From an uncultured Planctomycetaceae bacterium (GTDB lineage: Bacteria > Planctomycetota > Planctomycetia > Planctomycetales > Planctomycetaceae), in assembly GCA_903861195.1 (NCBI GenBank), contig CAIOTJ010000473.1, positions 1 to 64,000 on the forward strand: a stretch of DNA of 64,000 nucleotides. Reading direction: 5' to 3'. Below the pieces are notes generated by a model. The model saw only the letters and a list, made by a program, of their open reading frames with translations, had not been told where the DNA came from and searched no databases. Position numbers and translations under genes: made by a program. Positions 8,422-17,809 of the stretch are shown here, piece after piece (the first letter of the stretch is position 1; the number at the start of each line of letters is the position of its first letter).

Positions 8422-9849
8422 TCAGGCCAGAATCTCTTCGATCACCTGTCCGTGCACGTCGGTCAGCCGCACGTCGCGCCCTCCAAACCGGAACGTAAGC
8501 CGAGTGTGGTCGATTCCCAACAAGTGCAACATCGTCGCATGCAGATCATGAATCTGCAGTTTGTTTTCCACCGCATAATACCCGTACTCATCCGTGGCCC
8601 CATACACCGTTCCTCCCTGGACGCCTCCTCCTGCCAACCAAATCGAAAATCCAAATGGGTTGTGGTCGCGGCCGTTGCCCCCCTGGGCCATCGGCGTCCG
8701 ACCGAACTCTCCCGCCCAAACCACAAGGGTCGAATCGAGCAGGCCGCGCGACTTCAGATCTTTGAGCAACCCCGCGATCGGCTGGTCGACCGCGAGAGCA
8801 TTTTTCGCATGCCCCTCGAGCAGATTGGCGTGTTGGTCCCAGCGGTCAAACCCCAGACTCTGCGGCAACAGCTCGACAAACCGCACACCCCGCTCGACCA
8901 GTCGCCGGGCGATCAGACATTGCCGGCCGTAGACATCGGTGGCCGGCTCGCCCACACCATACATCTTCAGGGTCGCCGGGGACTCCGATGACAGGTCGGC
9001 CAACTCGGGAACTGCGGTCTGCATACGGGCGGCCAACTCGTAATTGCCAATGGCCGATTCGAGGGCGTCCGCCCGGCCCAGTCTGTCGGCAATCCCCGCA
9101 TCGAGTCGCCGCAAGAGTGCCAACTTGTTCGCCTGCAGTCGGTCGGTCGCCTCAATCCGGCGAATGTCGGCCACGGGAGTGTCCCCCCCGGCGAAGAGCG
9201 ATCCCTGGAATGAGGCGGGCAGAAACCCGTTGCTGAAGCAGTCGAGCCCCCCGGGAGGAATCATGCCGCTGTTGAGGACCACGAACCCTGGCAGATTCAG
9301 ACATTCGCTTCCCAGGCCATAGGTGACCCAGGCCCCCATGCTGGGTCGCCCCTGGATCCCCGATCCCGAATGCAGGAAGTAATTCGCGTTGGTGTGTTCC
9401 GAAAAATCGGCGGTCATCGAACGGATCACCGCCAGATCATCGGCACAGCCTCCCACTTGGGGAAACAAATCGCTCACGGGAATTCCACTGGTTCCCCGAT
9501 TGTGAAACTTCCAGGGCGACTTGAGTACCGTCCCCACGTCATCGAACTGGGTGGGGGGGACCTTCATCTTGATCGGCTGGCCATGCTCTTGGGCCAGGCG
9601 GGGCTTGGGGTCGAATGTATCGACCTGCGAGGGGCCGCCATCCATGTACAAGAAGATGACGTTCCGGGCCTTGGCCTCCGAGGGGGGCTGGCGAGGGGCC
9701 AGTGCATTCCGCGCATTGCTATCCGCTGGAGACGCCAATGTGCCATCAGCAAGCAGCGCAGCCAAAGCGACCGACCCAAAACCATTGGCCGCGGTCTGGA
9801 GCCACTCACGACGGGTCCCCAATCCGGGCCGAAATCGATGACAGTGCAT
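8422..9849 (-). CDS. DUF1501 protein with Tat-type leader
   Basis: A 475-residue member of DUF1501, a family with an alkaline-phosphatase/sulfatase-like fold that is greatly expanded in Planctomycetota and usually sits beside cytochrome-containing DUF1549/DUF1553 genes, which are absent here. The N-terminus has a twin-arginine-type signal (TRREWLQTAANGFGSVALAA). Family landmarks follow in order: FLYMDGGPSQVDTFDPKP, the ...FPQVGG...VIRSM block, GAWVTYGLG, DRWDQHANL, VVWAGEFGRTPMAQGGNGRD and HDLHATMLHLLGIDH. The Asp and His residues in these blocks would bind metal if the fold is active. Export in folded form is inferred. A close relative lies at 32503. It converges on the gene ending at 8262. 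Confidence 0.9.
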   Translation of the reverse strand: MHCHRFRPGLGTRREWLQTAANGFGSVALAALLADGTLASPADSNARNALAPRQPPSEAKARNVIFLYMDGGPSQVDTFDPKPRLAQEHGQPIKMKVPPTQFDDVGTVLKSPWKFHNRGTSGIPVSDLFPQVGGCADDLAVIRSMTADFSEHTNANYFLHSGSGIQGRPSMGAWVTYGLGSECLNLPGFVVLNSGMIPPGGLDCFSNGFLPASFQGSLFAGGDTPVADIRRIEATDRLQANKLALLRRLDAGIADRLGRADALESAIGNYELAARMQTAVPELADLSSESPATLKMYGVGEPATDVYGRQCLIARRLVERGVRFVELLPQSLGFDRWDQHANLLEGHAKNALAVDQPIAGLLKDLKSRGLLDSTLVVWAGEFGRTPMAQGGNGRDHNPFGFSIWLAGGGVQGGTVYGATDEYGYYAVENKLQIHDLHATMLHLLGIDHTRLTFRFGGRDVRLTDVHGQVIEEILA

Positions 9850-10334
9850 CCCACGCTCCTGAAGCGTCGTTGCCGGGTGATGTTCGCCTCGCTGACGACC
9901 CGATTATCACCAGTCCACTGGTCGCGTCAACCCAGGGAAAAATTCGCTGAATCGCGCTCAAAAAAGTTTCGCTTGTGGCAGCGACGAAATCCTCAGGCAG
10001 GGACCCGAGCATGACCGGTCCTGCTTCGGAAAATAAGAGACAATACTTCTCCAAGAGAGACCGCAAAGTTGACGCAACCTCCCCAGATACCAGCCAACTG
10101 CAGTCTGAACCGTAATGAACCAGCCCGACATCCTGCCGCGGAGGAAAAAATGAGCTGCTGCGGTGCGGTAGTCGCTGCTTGTTCTGCCGTCGCTGCGACC
10201 GTTAGTCTTTACCAGACAGCCATGTTCGTCATATAAGAACCAGTCGGCGATATACCCTGCACCGGGGAAGGAATTCCCGGTTTTCGCCGGGACAGAGCCT
10301 GGGAACTTCCCCGGCTCTGGAGTCAGGAAGCTCC
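9850..10334. other. 485-bp divergent intergenic region
   Basis: It separates the minus-strand DUF1501 gene from the plus-strand MMPL exporter and must hold promoters for both, but no unambiguous promoter was found. Long open frames on the minus strand here are shadows of the exporter gene. The only clear structure is the leader element at 10262-10319. Confidence 0.55.
10262..10319 (+). promoter_or_regulatory. Alternative stem-loops in the exporter leader
   Basis: Stem A pairs CCGGGGAAG (10262-10270) with CTTCCCCGG (10306-10314) and encloses a smaller hairpin, CCCGG (10276-10280) with CCGGG (10287-10291). Stem B pairs CAGAGCC (10293-10299) with GGCTCTG (10313-10319). A and B share bases 10313-10314 and interleave, so they exclude each other. 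The start codon is at 10335, and the AGGAAG ribosome-binding site lies in a short loop between GGAG and CTCC. The layout resembles attenuators or translational switches; function is inferred. Confidence 0.45.
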
Positions 10335-13300
10335 ATGGAACCCCGCGACAGGATCGCCTCTCTCCAAATGCCCGAATTCCTCGAAAAACGAGATCGCTGG
10401 GGCAACAGCGTCGCCTTGTGGGTGCTGTTTGCGATGCTGCTCTTCGTTCCGTGGACCGTTTGGTCACTGCGGTCGATGCAGTTACAGAATGAAGTGCACC
10501 AATGGATCCCGCACGGCGACCCCCAGTGGAAGGCTTACGAATTCGCGGAACGCCATTTTTCGACGGAAGACGGCATTCTGGTGACGTGGGACGGCAGCCG
10601 ACTCGATGACCCGCGCCTCGATCGTCTAACCCGGCGCATTCGGGGAACATTCGATTCCCATGGACGAAGGCGTGGCGCATCTCCTTACTTTTCAAGCGTC
10701 AAGACCCCCTATGACCTGATTCACCAGATCCACTCGACCAAGATCCCCATCGATCAGGCGATCGAACGAGTGACGGGCGTGCTGGTGGGACGGGGTCCTG
10801 TCCGGGTGCGACTGACGGAAGAAGGCCGGACTCGACGCGATCGTCTGACCCGCACCCTGATTGAACTGGCCCAAGAAAAACTGGGGTTGCAGATCAAAAT
10901 CGAACCGGCCACCGAGCCTTTGGTGGAGGAACCGGCAGCCGATGAAGAGGCGGACCTCATTACCGCCGGCACTCCCGGTCCGGAGGCGGGGACCGAGAGT
11001 GACGCCGCGGTGGCCTCGAACGACTCCGAAGTTGTGTCGGGCTCTGAGGAGGAACTGGACGTCGAGGACGCCCCCGGAGCAGTGCGCAGGGAATCTTCCC
11101 TCGCCGAGCTGGCGGCCGTACTGCCACCGCTGGAACCTCATGATCTGGTGATCTCGTGGCCAGGGCAACACTGGCACCCTGATCAGGTCGAGTCTTTCTC
11201 ACAGTTGGTTCGCAGCCTCGATTCTTTGGGGGCTGTCATTGGTCCAGCGCAGGGAGAGGCGCCTGTCCTTCCGTTAATTGAAGCCTGCTTCCAGGTCCCG
11301 GGAACCCCCGCCGCGATTGCCGTCTACCTTTCGGAAGCCGGACAGGCGGAGCGGGAGTTGGCCCTGGGTTGGCTGAAGCAGACCGCGGTCGACTCGGGCA
11401 TTCCATCGCAGGCGCTACACATCGCCGGGAGTCCCGTGGCGGGCAACGATCTGAATTCCGAGGTGCTCAAGGCCACCTGGAATCCTGCCGCCCCCTGGAC
11501 GCGCCCTCACGAGAAGTCATTGTTCCTGATGTCGGGGATCGTGGGAGCCGCCTTCGCCTTGTGGATGCTGCGCAGCTGGCGGCTGGCGATGGTGGTGCTG
11601 GGAGTCTCCGTCTACACCGCGATGGTGTCGTTGGCGCTGGTCCCCGCATCCCGGACACCGATGAACATGGTTCTGGTGACGATGCCGACGCTGTTGCTGG
11701 TTACCACCCTGTCGGTGGCGGTGCACATCGCCAATTACTGGCGGCACGCCGCAGCCGCGGATAGTCGCACGGCCGTCGCCACGTCGATTCGCACCGCCTA
11801 CAGCCCGGTGCTGTGGGCTGGAATCACCTCGATTATTGGACAGGCTTCACTCTGCACCAGTTCGCTGTTACCGATCCGGCAGTTTGGCATCTTCTCTTCG
11901 GTGGGGACCGCCATTTCCCTGGTGATCACGCTGGTGGGTCTTCCCGCTCTGATGCTGTTGTTTCCAGCCCCGGTTCCCGACGAGGAGGAACTCGACAGCA
12001 CCTTCTGGCACAGCCTTGCTGCCTGGGTGGCCCGGCACCAATACCTCGTGAATTTCACCTGCCTGGCAACCGCCTTGGTCTGCTCTTATGGACTGCGCTG
12101 GTTCCAGTCCGAAACCAAGGTAGTGCGGTATTTTGGCGAAAACACCCGCACGTTCCAGGATTACGCGGCCATTGAAGATCGCCTGGGGGGAGTCGTGCCG
12201 GTGGATGTGATTGTCCGGTTCGACAAAGAGGCCCAGGCCGAATTGAAATTCCTGCAGCGCCGCGAATTGATCCGCACTATCGAAGATCAGATTCGCCAGC
12301 TTCCCGACGTCAGTGGTGTGCTTTCGTTAAGTGACTTCCTCCCCGACTATCAACCCCCGGCCGAGAACACTGGAGCAGCCCGCAAGCGTCAGCAGCAGCG
12401 GTACGCGGCCACCTCGCGGGTGATTGAATCGCGTGTGAAATCGGGCCGGTATCCTGGCTCGGAAGAACTGCTGTCGGTCTGCGAGCAGGCTGGAGAGTTG
12501 AATGCCGAGGGAGACGAACTGTGGCGGGTGACGGCCCAGGTCGCCGCCCTGTCTCCCATGAGCTATGGCGATTTCCAAAAGCAACTGGACGCCCTGTGCT
12601 CTCAGGCCCTGGCCGCGGCGTCCGGAGCAAGCCAGGAGAAATTGCCGACCACCCCAACCAACACGGCGCGACACTACCGCCCCTACGCCAGCCACCTGGT
12701 GACTGGTCTCGTCCCCCTGTTTTTCGCGACGCAAGAGCAGTTGCTCAGCAGCTTCATCGCCAGCTTCGCCGGGGCCTTCCTCAGCATTGCCCTCGTGGTA
12801 ATGTTCGTGCTGCGGCACCCCATCGCTGGTTTCCTGGCGATGATTCCCAACGTCCTGCCGATCATTTCCGTGTTTGGAGTCATCTCGTGGCTGCAGATCC
12901 CGATCGACCTGGGATCGACCGTCACCGCCTCGATCGCTCTGGGCATCACCATTGACGGGACTCTGCACTTGGTCACGTGGTTCCAACAGGGAATTCGTCA
13001 GGGGAAGACTCGGGCGGAGGCAGTCGCACAGGCTCTCGGTCACTGTGGACCAGCCATGTGGCAGACCACCCTGATTGTCAGCTGCGGCCTGATTGTGATG
13101 GCCCCCTGCGACCTTGTGCTGATCAGCCGTTTCGGTTGGTTGATGGCGGTCCTTCTCGCCGCCGCCTCCATTTCGGATCTGGTGCTGACCCCCGCTCTGT
13201 TGGCGGGCCCCCTCGGCTATCTCATCGAAAAGTGTACCCCTCGGGATGGTCAGACCGAACCGAGGTCCGAGTCGGTGTCCACAACGGCCTCGCAGTTGAA

Positions 13301-13379
13301 GCCGGAAGCCGAGCACACCCCGCCACCCGCTCCCCATTTGGACAAGCGCCGCATTCGTATCAGTCGCCCCGACGCCTAA
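10335..13379 (+). CDS. MMPL/RND-superfamily inner-membrane exporter
   Basis: A 1,014-residue RND-type transporter with the two-fold plan of MMPL proteins: one N-terminal membrane helix (about residues 27-46), a large periplasmic domain, five helices around 395-560, another helix near 575, a second periplasmic domain to about 800, and a final five-helix bundle to about 960. AGGAAG precedes the ATG. The second bundle has the relay-type Asp in ALGITIDGTLHLV; the matching place in the first bundle reads TLSVAVHIANYW, with no Asp. The first periplasmic domain carries an acidic low-complexity insert at about residues 195-258. MMPL proteins export lipids or related molecules using the proton gradient; the cargo is unknown. 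No membrane-fusion partner is adjacent. The C-terminal 40 residues are a charged Pro/Ser-rich tail. Confidence 0.85.
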   Translation: MEPRDRIASLQMPEFLEKRDRWGNSVALWVLFAMLLFVPWTVWSLRSMQLQNEVHQWIPHGDPQWKAYEFAERHFSTEDGILVTWDGSRLDDPRLDRLTRRIRGTFDSHGRRRGASPYFSSVKTPYDLIHQIHSTKIPIDQAIERVTGVLVGRGPVRVRLTEEGRTRRDRLTRTLIELAQEKLGLQIKIEPATEPLVEEPAADEEADLITAGTPGPEAGTESDAAVASNDSEVVSGSEEELDVEDAPGAVRRESSLAELAAVLPPLEPHDLVISWPGQHWHPDQVESFSQLVRSLDSLGAVIGPAQGEAPVLPLIEACFQVPGTPAAIAVYLSEAGQAERELALGWLKQTAVDSGIPSQALHIAGSPVAGNDLNSEVLKATWNPAAPWTRPHEKSLFLMSGIVGAAFALWMLRSWRLAMVVLGVSVYTAMVSLALVPASRTPMNMVLVTMPTLLLVTTLSVAVHIANYWRHAAAADSRTAVATSIRTAYSPVLWAGITSIIGQASLCTSSLLPIRQFGIFSSVGTAISLVITLVGLPALMLLFPAPVPDEEELDSTFWHSLAAWVARHQYLVNFTCLATALVCSYGLRWFQSETKVVRYFGENTRTFQDYAAIEDRLGGVVPVDVIVRFDKEAQAELKFLQRRELIRTIEDQIRQLPDVSGVLSLSDFLPDYQPPAENTGAARKRQQQRYAATSRVIESRVKSGRYPGSEELLSVCEQAGELNAEGDELWRVTAQVAALSPMSYGDFQKQLDALCSQALAAASGASQEKLPTTPTNTARHYRPYASHLVTGLVPLFFATQEQLLSSFIASFAGAFLSIALVVMFVLRHPIAGFLAMIPNVLPIISVFGVISWLQIPIDLGSTVTASIALGITIDGTLHLVTWFQQGIRQGKTRAEAVAQALGHCGPAMWQTTLIVSCGLIVMAPCDLVLISRFGWLMAVLLAAASISDLVLTPALLAGPLGYLIEKCTPRDGQTEPRSESVSTTASQLKPEAEHTPPPAPHLDKRRIRISRPDA

Positions 13380-13433
13380 CCCGCATTCCCCACCTCGCGC
13401 GGCTTTAATGCCTGCCTTGCTGAAGCGACATCA

Positions 13434-13481
13434 GGAATTCCGACTGCCGGCTGGTGAGCACACAGTCCCCCCGGAAATTCC
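13434..13481 (+). promoter_or_regulatory. Possible upstream activator sites
   Basis: Two palindromic motifs, GGAATTCC (13434-13441) and GGAAATTCC (13473-13481), each flanked by TCA or TGA, lie about 39 bp apart, close to four helical turns. They sit upstream of the -24 element, where sigma-54 activators bind. This role is inferred from position and symmetry only. Confidence 0.25.
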
Positions 13482-13490
13482 TGAATCATT

Positions 13491-13506
13491 TGGCACTGGC
13501 TTTGCA
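13491..13506 (+). promoter_or_regulatory. Sigma-54 promoter upstream of groES
   Basis: TGGCACTGGCTTTGCA has the -24 GG at 13492-13493 and the -12 GC at 13504-13505 with correct spacing, and matches TGGCAC-N5-TTGC fully apart from the purine preference at position 7. Transcription would start near 13517, giving groES a 150-nt leader. Confidence 0.6.
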
Positions 13507-13584
13507 GTCTCATTGGTTGACCTGCAAATTCGGCAGTGTTGGCCGGATTGAGGTCCGGAGATGTCGGAAGTCTCTGGGACAATT

Positions 13585-13599
13585 TGGCAGTCGATTGGC
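13585..13599 (+). promoter_or_regulatory. Second, weaker sigma-54-like element
   Basis: TGGCAGTCGATTGGC keeps GG and GC at the -24/-12 spacing but departs from consensus at the sixth and thirteenth bases. It would give a transcript starting near 13611. It may be a tandem promoter or a chance match. Confidence 0.25.
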
Positions 13600-13637
13600 C
13601 AAGGCCTAGAATTCTTCCAGGGGTCGACAGTCGCAGT

Positions 13638-13653
13638 TCAGGGAACTCCCTGA
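13638..13653 (+). promoter_or_regulatory. Palindrome just before the groES ribosome-binding site
   Basis: TCAGGGA and TCCCTGA form an exact inverted repeat with a 2-base centre, immediately upstream of the AGGGGG ribosome-binding site. It is either an operator or a small leader hairpin. It does not resemble the HrcA/CIRCE element. Confidence 0.4.
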
Positions 13654-13666
13654 CAGGGGGTGCACA

Positions 13667-14023
13667 ATGAAAGAATTTGTGGAACCATTGGGTCCGCGGA
13701 TTGTGATCCGCAAGGATGAGTCACGGCAAACCACCCGGGGTGGCATCGTGCTGCCGGACAAAGCAGAGATTCCCACTATTACGGGACGTGTGGTTGAAGT
13801 CAGCGCCCAGATCACCCGGGATGAGGACTTTCCCATCCGGAAATACGATAAGGTGCTGTTCCACCCCAAGAATGCGATTCCTGTCGACTTCGAACCGGAC
13901 AACCTGCTGTACGTGGTCCCGATTGAAGACGTCGTGGCGGTGTTTCGCCGGGCCAAGACCTCTCCCCCCGCCATGGAGCGGACGGGAGAAGACGACGAAG
14001 TTGAGGGTCCCTCCGACGACTGA
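13667..14023 (+). CDS. groES: GroES-family co-chaperonin
   Basis: A 118-residue Cpn10 protein: VEPLGPRIVIRKDESRQTTR starts the beta-barrel, GGIVLPDKAE contains the mobile-loop region that docks onto GroEL, and the body ends in LLYVVPIEDVVAVF. A 20-residue charged tail (ERTGEDDEVEGPSDD) extends past the usual GroES end. AGGGGG precedes the ATG. No groEL lies beside it, so it is a stand-alone copy; Planctomycetota often carry several groES and groEL genes. Upstream there is no CIRCE element but instead a good sigma-54 promoter and a palindrome, so control probably differs from classic heat-shock operons. A terminator follows at 14057. Confidence 0.9.
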   Translation: MKEFVEPLGPRIVIRKDESRQTTRGGIVLPDKAEIPTITGRVVEVSAQITRDEDFPIRKYDKVLFHPKNAIPVDFEPDNLLYVVPIEDVVAVFRRAKTSPPAMERTGEDDEVEGPSDD

Positions 14024-14056
14024 TGTCAGTGACCGTTTTCGGTTCATCCAACCCGC

Positions 14057-14095
14057 AGCCCGGGCCACCTGTTGGTCCGGGCTGTTTGCGTTTTC
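14057..14095 (+). terminator. Rho-independent terminator after groES
   Basis: AGCCCGGGCC (14057-14066) pairs with GGTCCGGGCT (14074-14083) with one G-T wobble and a 7-base loop, followed by GTTTGCGTTTT. It lies 34 bp after the groES stop. Confidence 0.8.
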
Positions 14096-14281
14096 TCTGG
14101 CCCATTCGGTATCAGTCAGTCAATTGCCGGTCAGCGGGAGCCCTTAGCCCAATCCCATCACCAGCGTCACCGCATGGGATCGGGAGTCTGAGCTGCCGCT
14201 TCGAGGAAGATCCCGGGCCGGCCCCTCCCACGACTCGGTCATCTTCTGTTCGGCCTGCACCAAAATTCGGAGGATGAATCC

Positions 14282-15985
14282 ATGGGAAGACAATCATCAA
14301 TCGAGGCGAGATTCCGGCGAACCTGGATCTCCCTGGCAGGACTTTTGGCGCTGGGGCTGGCTGGCCAGCCAGCGTGGAGCGATGAATCGATCGGCTCTCG
14401 CGGTCGGGGCCGGGGAGGCGCGATTGCGGCCGGTCACCCCGACTCCGTCGCGGCTGGCCTGCGTATCCTGCGGAGGGGAGGGAATGCGGCCGACGCTGCG
14501 GCCGCTACGCTGCTGGCCCTCGCCATTTCGGACTATGGGTCGTTCGCCATTGGGGGCGAAGTGCCGGTGTTGATTTACGACGCCCGCACCGGTCAGGTGA
14601 AAGTCCTCTGTGGAATGGGGGTCGCGCCGCGGGACCCCGCCGCCATCGATTGGTTCCTGCAAAACGGCATTCCCTCACAGGGGAGCATGAAGGCCGCCCC
14701 CACGCCGGGAGCGGTCGATCTCGTGGTCACGCTGCTGAGGGAATACGGCACCATCTCGTTCGCCGACGCCGCCACCCCGATGCTGGAATTGCTCGACCAT
14801 GGTCAGGCCGACTGGCATCCCCGCCTCGCACGGACCATTCGCCGGCTGGTGGAGGCCGAGACACAGACGACAGGGCCACGCCCAGCGAAGCTGCATGCGG
14901 TCAGCGAACGGTTCTACAAGGGGGACATCGCCGACGAACTCGAACAGTGGTACATCGCCGCCGGTGCCTTCCTGCGCAAGCGTGACTTGGCCGCACATGT
15001 CACCCGCATCGAAGATCCCGTCGCGGTCGAGTACCGGGGGCACACCGTCTACAAGTGTCCGACCTGGACCCAGGGCCCGGTCTTATGCCAGAATCTGCGC
15101 CTGCTGGAAGGGTTCGAAATCAAGCGTCAGGGACTGCTTTCGGCCGATGCGATCCACCACATCACCGAGGCGATGAAACTGGGCTATGCCGACCGGGACG
15201 ACTACTACGGTGACCCCCTCTTCACCGCCGTCCCTTTGAACCATCTGTTCTCGGACGACTACACCCGCAAACGGCGAACGCTGATCGATCCCGCCCGGGC
15301 CTCACTCGAACGCCGCCCCGGTGATCCCTGGCGGAGGGAGGCCCTCCGGCCGATTCCGCCGGACGTTCCCGTGGCGGAGCGCAAGCCAACCCAAGACACC
15401 ACCACCTGCGTGGTGGCCGATCGCTGGGGGAACGTGGTCGCGGCTACTCCCAGCTGCAACATGTTGACCAATTCACCCGGCCCCTCGGGGGTCAACACCG
15501 GCAACCGGGTCCGCAGCTTGAACACCGCACCCGGTCACCCCAACCAGATCTACCCCGGCAAGCGTCCTCGCATCACGCTGACCCCCACGCTGGTCTTGCG
15601 ACGGGGGAAGCCAGTCGCCGCGATCAGTGTGGCCGGGGGAGATCTGCAGGACCAGACCACCCTGCAGGTGCTGATCAACCACATCGACTTTGAACTTCCC
15701 GCGTTCGAGTCGGTTACCACCCCACGCTTCTATACACTGCATCACCAAGATTCGTTCAATCCCCATCCGGACCGGCGGGAGGCAGTGGTCGGGCTGGGCC
15801 AACTGGTGGTCAACGAGCAGGTTGACCCAGGCATCCGCGAAGAGCTCGCCCGACGCGGGCACATCGTTTCAACCAGCGCGGGCCCGGTGGGAAATCCCGT
15901 GATGATCACCATCGACCCGAACACAGGTCAGATGGAGGCCGCCGGTGATCCCCGGGCGGGCCGTCACGCCGGGGCCATCGACTGA
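14282..15985 (+). CDS. Gamma-glutamyltransferase-family protein, exported
   Basis: A 567-residue Ntn-hydrolase of the gamma-glutamyltranspeptidase family, which cleaves gamma-glutamyl bonds of glutathione and similar peptides. GGAGG lies 8 bp before the ATG and the first ~34 residues form a signal peptide ending near AWS. The large-subunit part has AAGHPDSVAAGLRILRRGGN and the Ala-rich NAADAAAATLLALA helix. The autoprocessing nucleophile should be Thr373 in QDTTTCVVADRWGNVVAATP, with the small subunit running to the C-terminus (PRITLTPTLVLRRGKP, then GGDLQDQTTLQVLIN in place of the usual GGxxIxxxxxQxxxN). The His that normally follows the catalytic Thr pair is Thr here, so specificity may differ from true GGT; cephalosporin or other acylases share this fold. 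It converges on the GNAT gene. Confidence 0.85.
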   Translation: MGRQSSIEARFRRTWISLAGLLALGLAGQPAWSDESIGSRGRGRGGAIAAGHPDSVAAGLRILRRGGNAADAAAATLLALAISDYGSFAIGGEVPVLIYDARTGQVKVLCGMGVAPRDPAAIDWFLQNGIPSQGSMKAAPTPGAVDLVVTLLREYGTISFADAATPMLELLDHGQADWHPRLARTIRRLVEAETQTTGPRPAKLHAVSERFYKGDIADELEQWYIAAGAFLRKRDLAAHVTRIEDPVAVEYRGHTVYKCPTWTQGPVLCQNLRLLEGFEIKRQGLLSADAIHHITEAMKLGYADRDDYYGDPLFTAVPLNHLFSDDYTRKRRTLIDPARASLERRPGDPWRREALRPIPPDVPVAERKPTQDTTTCVVADRWGNVVAATPSCNMLTNSPGPSGVNTGNRVRSLNTAPGHPNQIYPGKRPRITLTPTLVLRRGKPVAAISVAGGDLQDQTTLQVLINHIDFELPAFESVTTPRFYTLHHQDSFNPHPDRREAVVGLGQLVVNEQVDPGIREELARRGHIVSTSAGPVGNPVMITIDPNTGQMEAAGDPRAGRHAGAID

Positions 15986-16053
15986 GCCGCCCCCGCGCCA
16001 TCGGCAAAGCCGTCGTCTCCCGGAGGCGCGTCAACCACAGCCAGGAAAGCGAT

Positions 16054-16563
16054 TCAAGTGACGGCGACAATCTGGGAACCGGGGGGATCCCGCCGCAGAT
16101 CCGCAACAAAATGCACCTGCCGGGCGACCTCGACGAAGCCGATGTCGCGGTAGAGGTGATTGCCAATCGCGTTCTGGGCCAGCGTCTCGATTTTGGCGTG
16201 GGTCATTCCCCGGGAACGGAAGTGCTCGCAGGCATGTTCGAGCAGCCGGCGTCCCCAGCCCTGTCCACGCAGAGCGGCGACCACGACTACATTCGGAATA
16301 TGACCGATACCCGCCTCCTGATCACACCAGGTCGAAACATAACCCTGTGGACGATCCTGGGCATCGACGAGGGTGAACAGGCCCTGCGGATCACGGCGCA
16401 AATCGGCATCGAGATGGCGGGCTTTGCGCCACCTCCAATCGTGCCCGACGATGATTCCATAAACCCGTTCGATCCCCTGATCGATCGAGACACCTTCAAA
16501 CGCCTCGACGGTCATCTGTTTCAGGGCGTCCAGGTCGGCGGGCAGAAACGGACGGATGTGCAT
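16054..16563 (-). CDS. GNAT-family N-acetyltransferase
   Basis: 169 residues of the GCN5-related acetyltransferase fold: MHIRPFLPADLDAL at the start, a beta-strand pair with GYVSTWCDQEAGIGHIPNVV, and the acetyl-CoA pyrophosphate loop in ALRGQGWGRRLLEHACEHF (Q/R-x-x-G-x-G/A pattern), then IETLAQNAIGNHLYRDIGFV, the usual final helix-strand. A GTG codon five residues earlier is possible, but GAGG is better placed for the ATG at 16563. The acceptor substrate is unknown. It is separated by a terminator from the TIM-barrel gene upstream, so it probably has its own promoter, which would overlap that terminator. Confidence 0.85.
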   Translation of the reverse strand: MHIRPFLPADLDALKQMTVEAFEGVSIDQGIERVYGIIVGHDWRWRKARHLDADLRRDPQGLFTLVDAQDRPQGYVSTWCDQEAGIGHIPNVVVVAALRGQGWGRRLLEHACEHFRSRGMTHAKIETLAQNAIGNHLYRDIGFVEVARQVHFVADLRRDPPGSQIVAVT

Positions 16564-16578
16564 GGCGGCCTCGGGCAC

Positions 16579-16620
16579 AAAAGAAAACAGCCCGCCTCAG
16601 GGAGATCCCCGGGGCGGGCT
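16579..16620 (-). terminator. Terminator of the TIM-barrel isomerase gene
   Basis: Read on the minus strand, AGCCCGCC (16620-16613) pairs with GGCGGGCT (16596-16589) and is followed by GTTTTCTTTT. It lies 48 bp after the stop codon at 16668. Confidence 0.75.
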
Positions 16621-16667
16621 GAGGTCAATCACAGGGTGTTGAACCGGGTCTGGAAGAGGCCTTTCAC

Positions 16668-17666
<999 letters not shown>

Positions 17667-17809
17667 GAGAAGACAATCCTTGTTGCAGCAAGAGCAAAAA
17701 ACGAACCCTAACTCCTTCGCAGACACTAAATCAGCATCGCTGCGAAGTCAAACGGGCGGTAACCGCTTCCCCGTGCTCACCCCGGTCCCAATCGGAAAGA
17801 CGCCCCGAT

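Noticed and set aside
9958-10695. 245-residue open frame on the minus strand
   Set aside because: It is a shadow of the MMPL gene and its leader; composition is Arg/Ser-rich and lacks any fold signal.
13380-13666. CIRCE/HrcA element upstream of groES
   Set aside because: The palindromes present (GGAATTCC type and TCAGGGA/TCCCTGA) do not match TTAGCACTC-N9-GAGTGCTAA.
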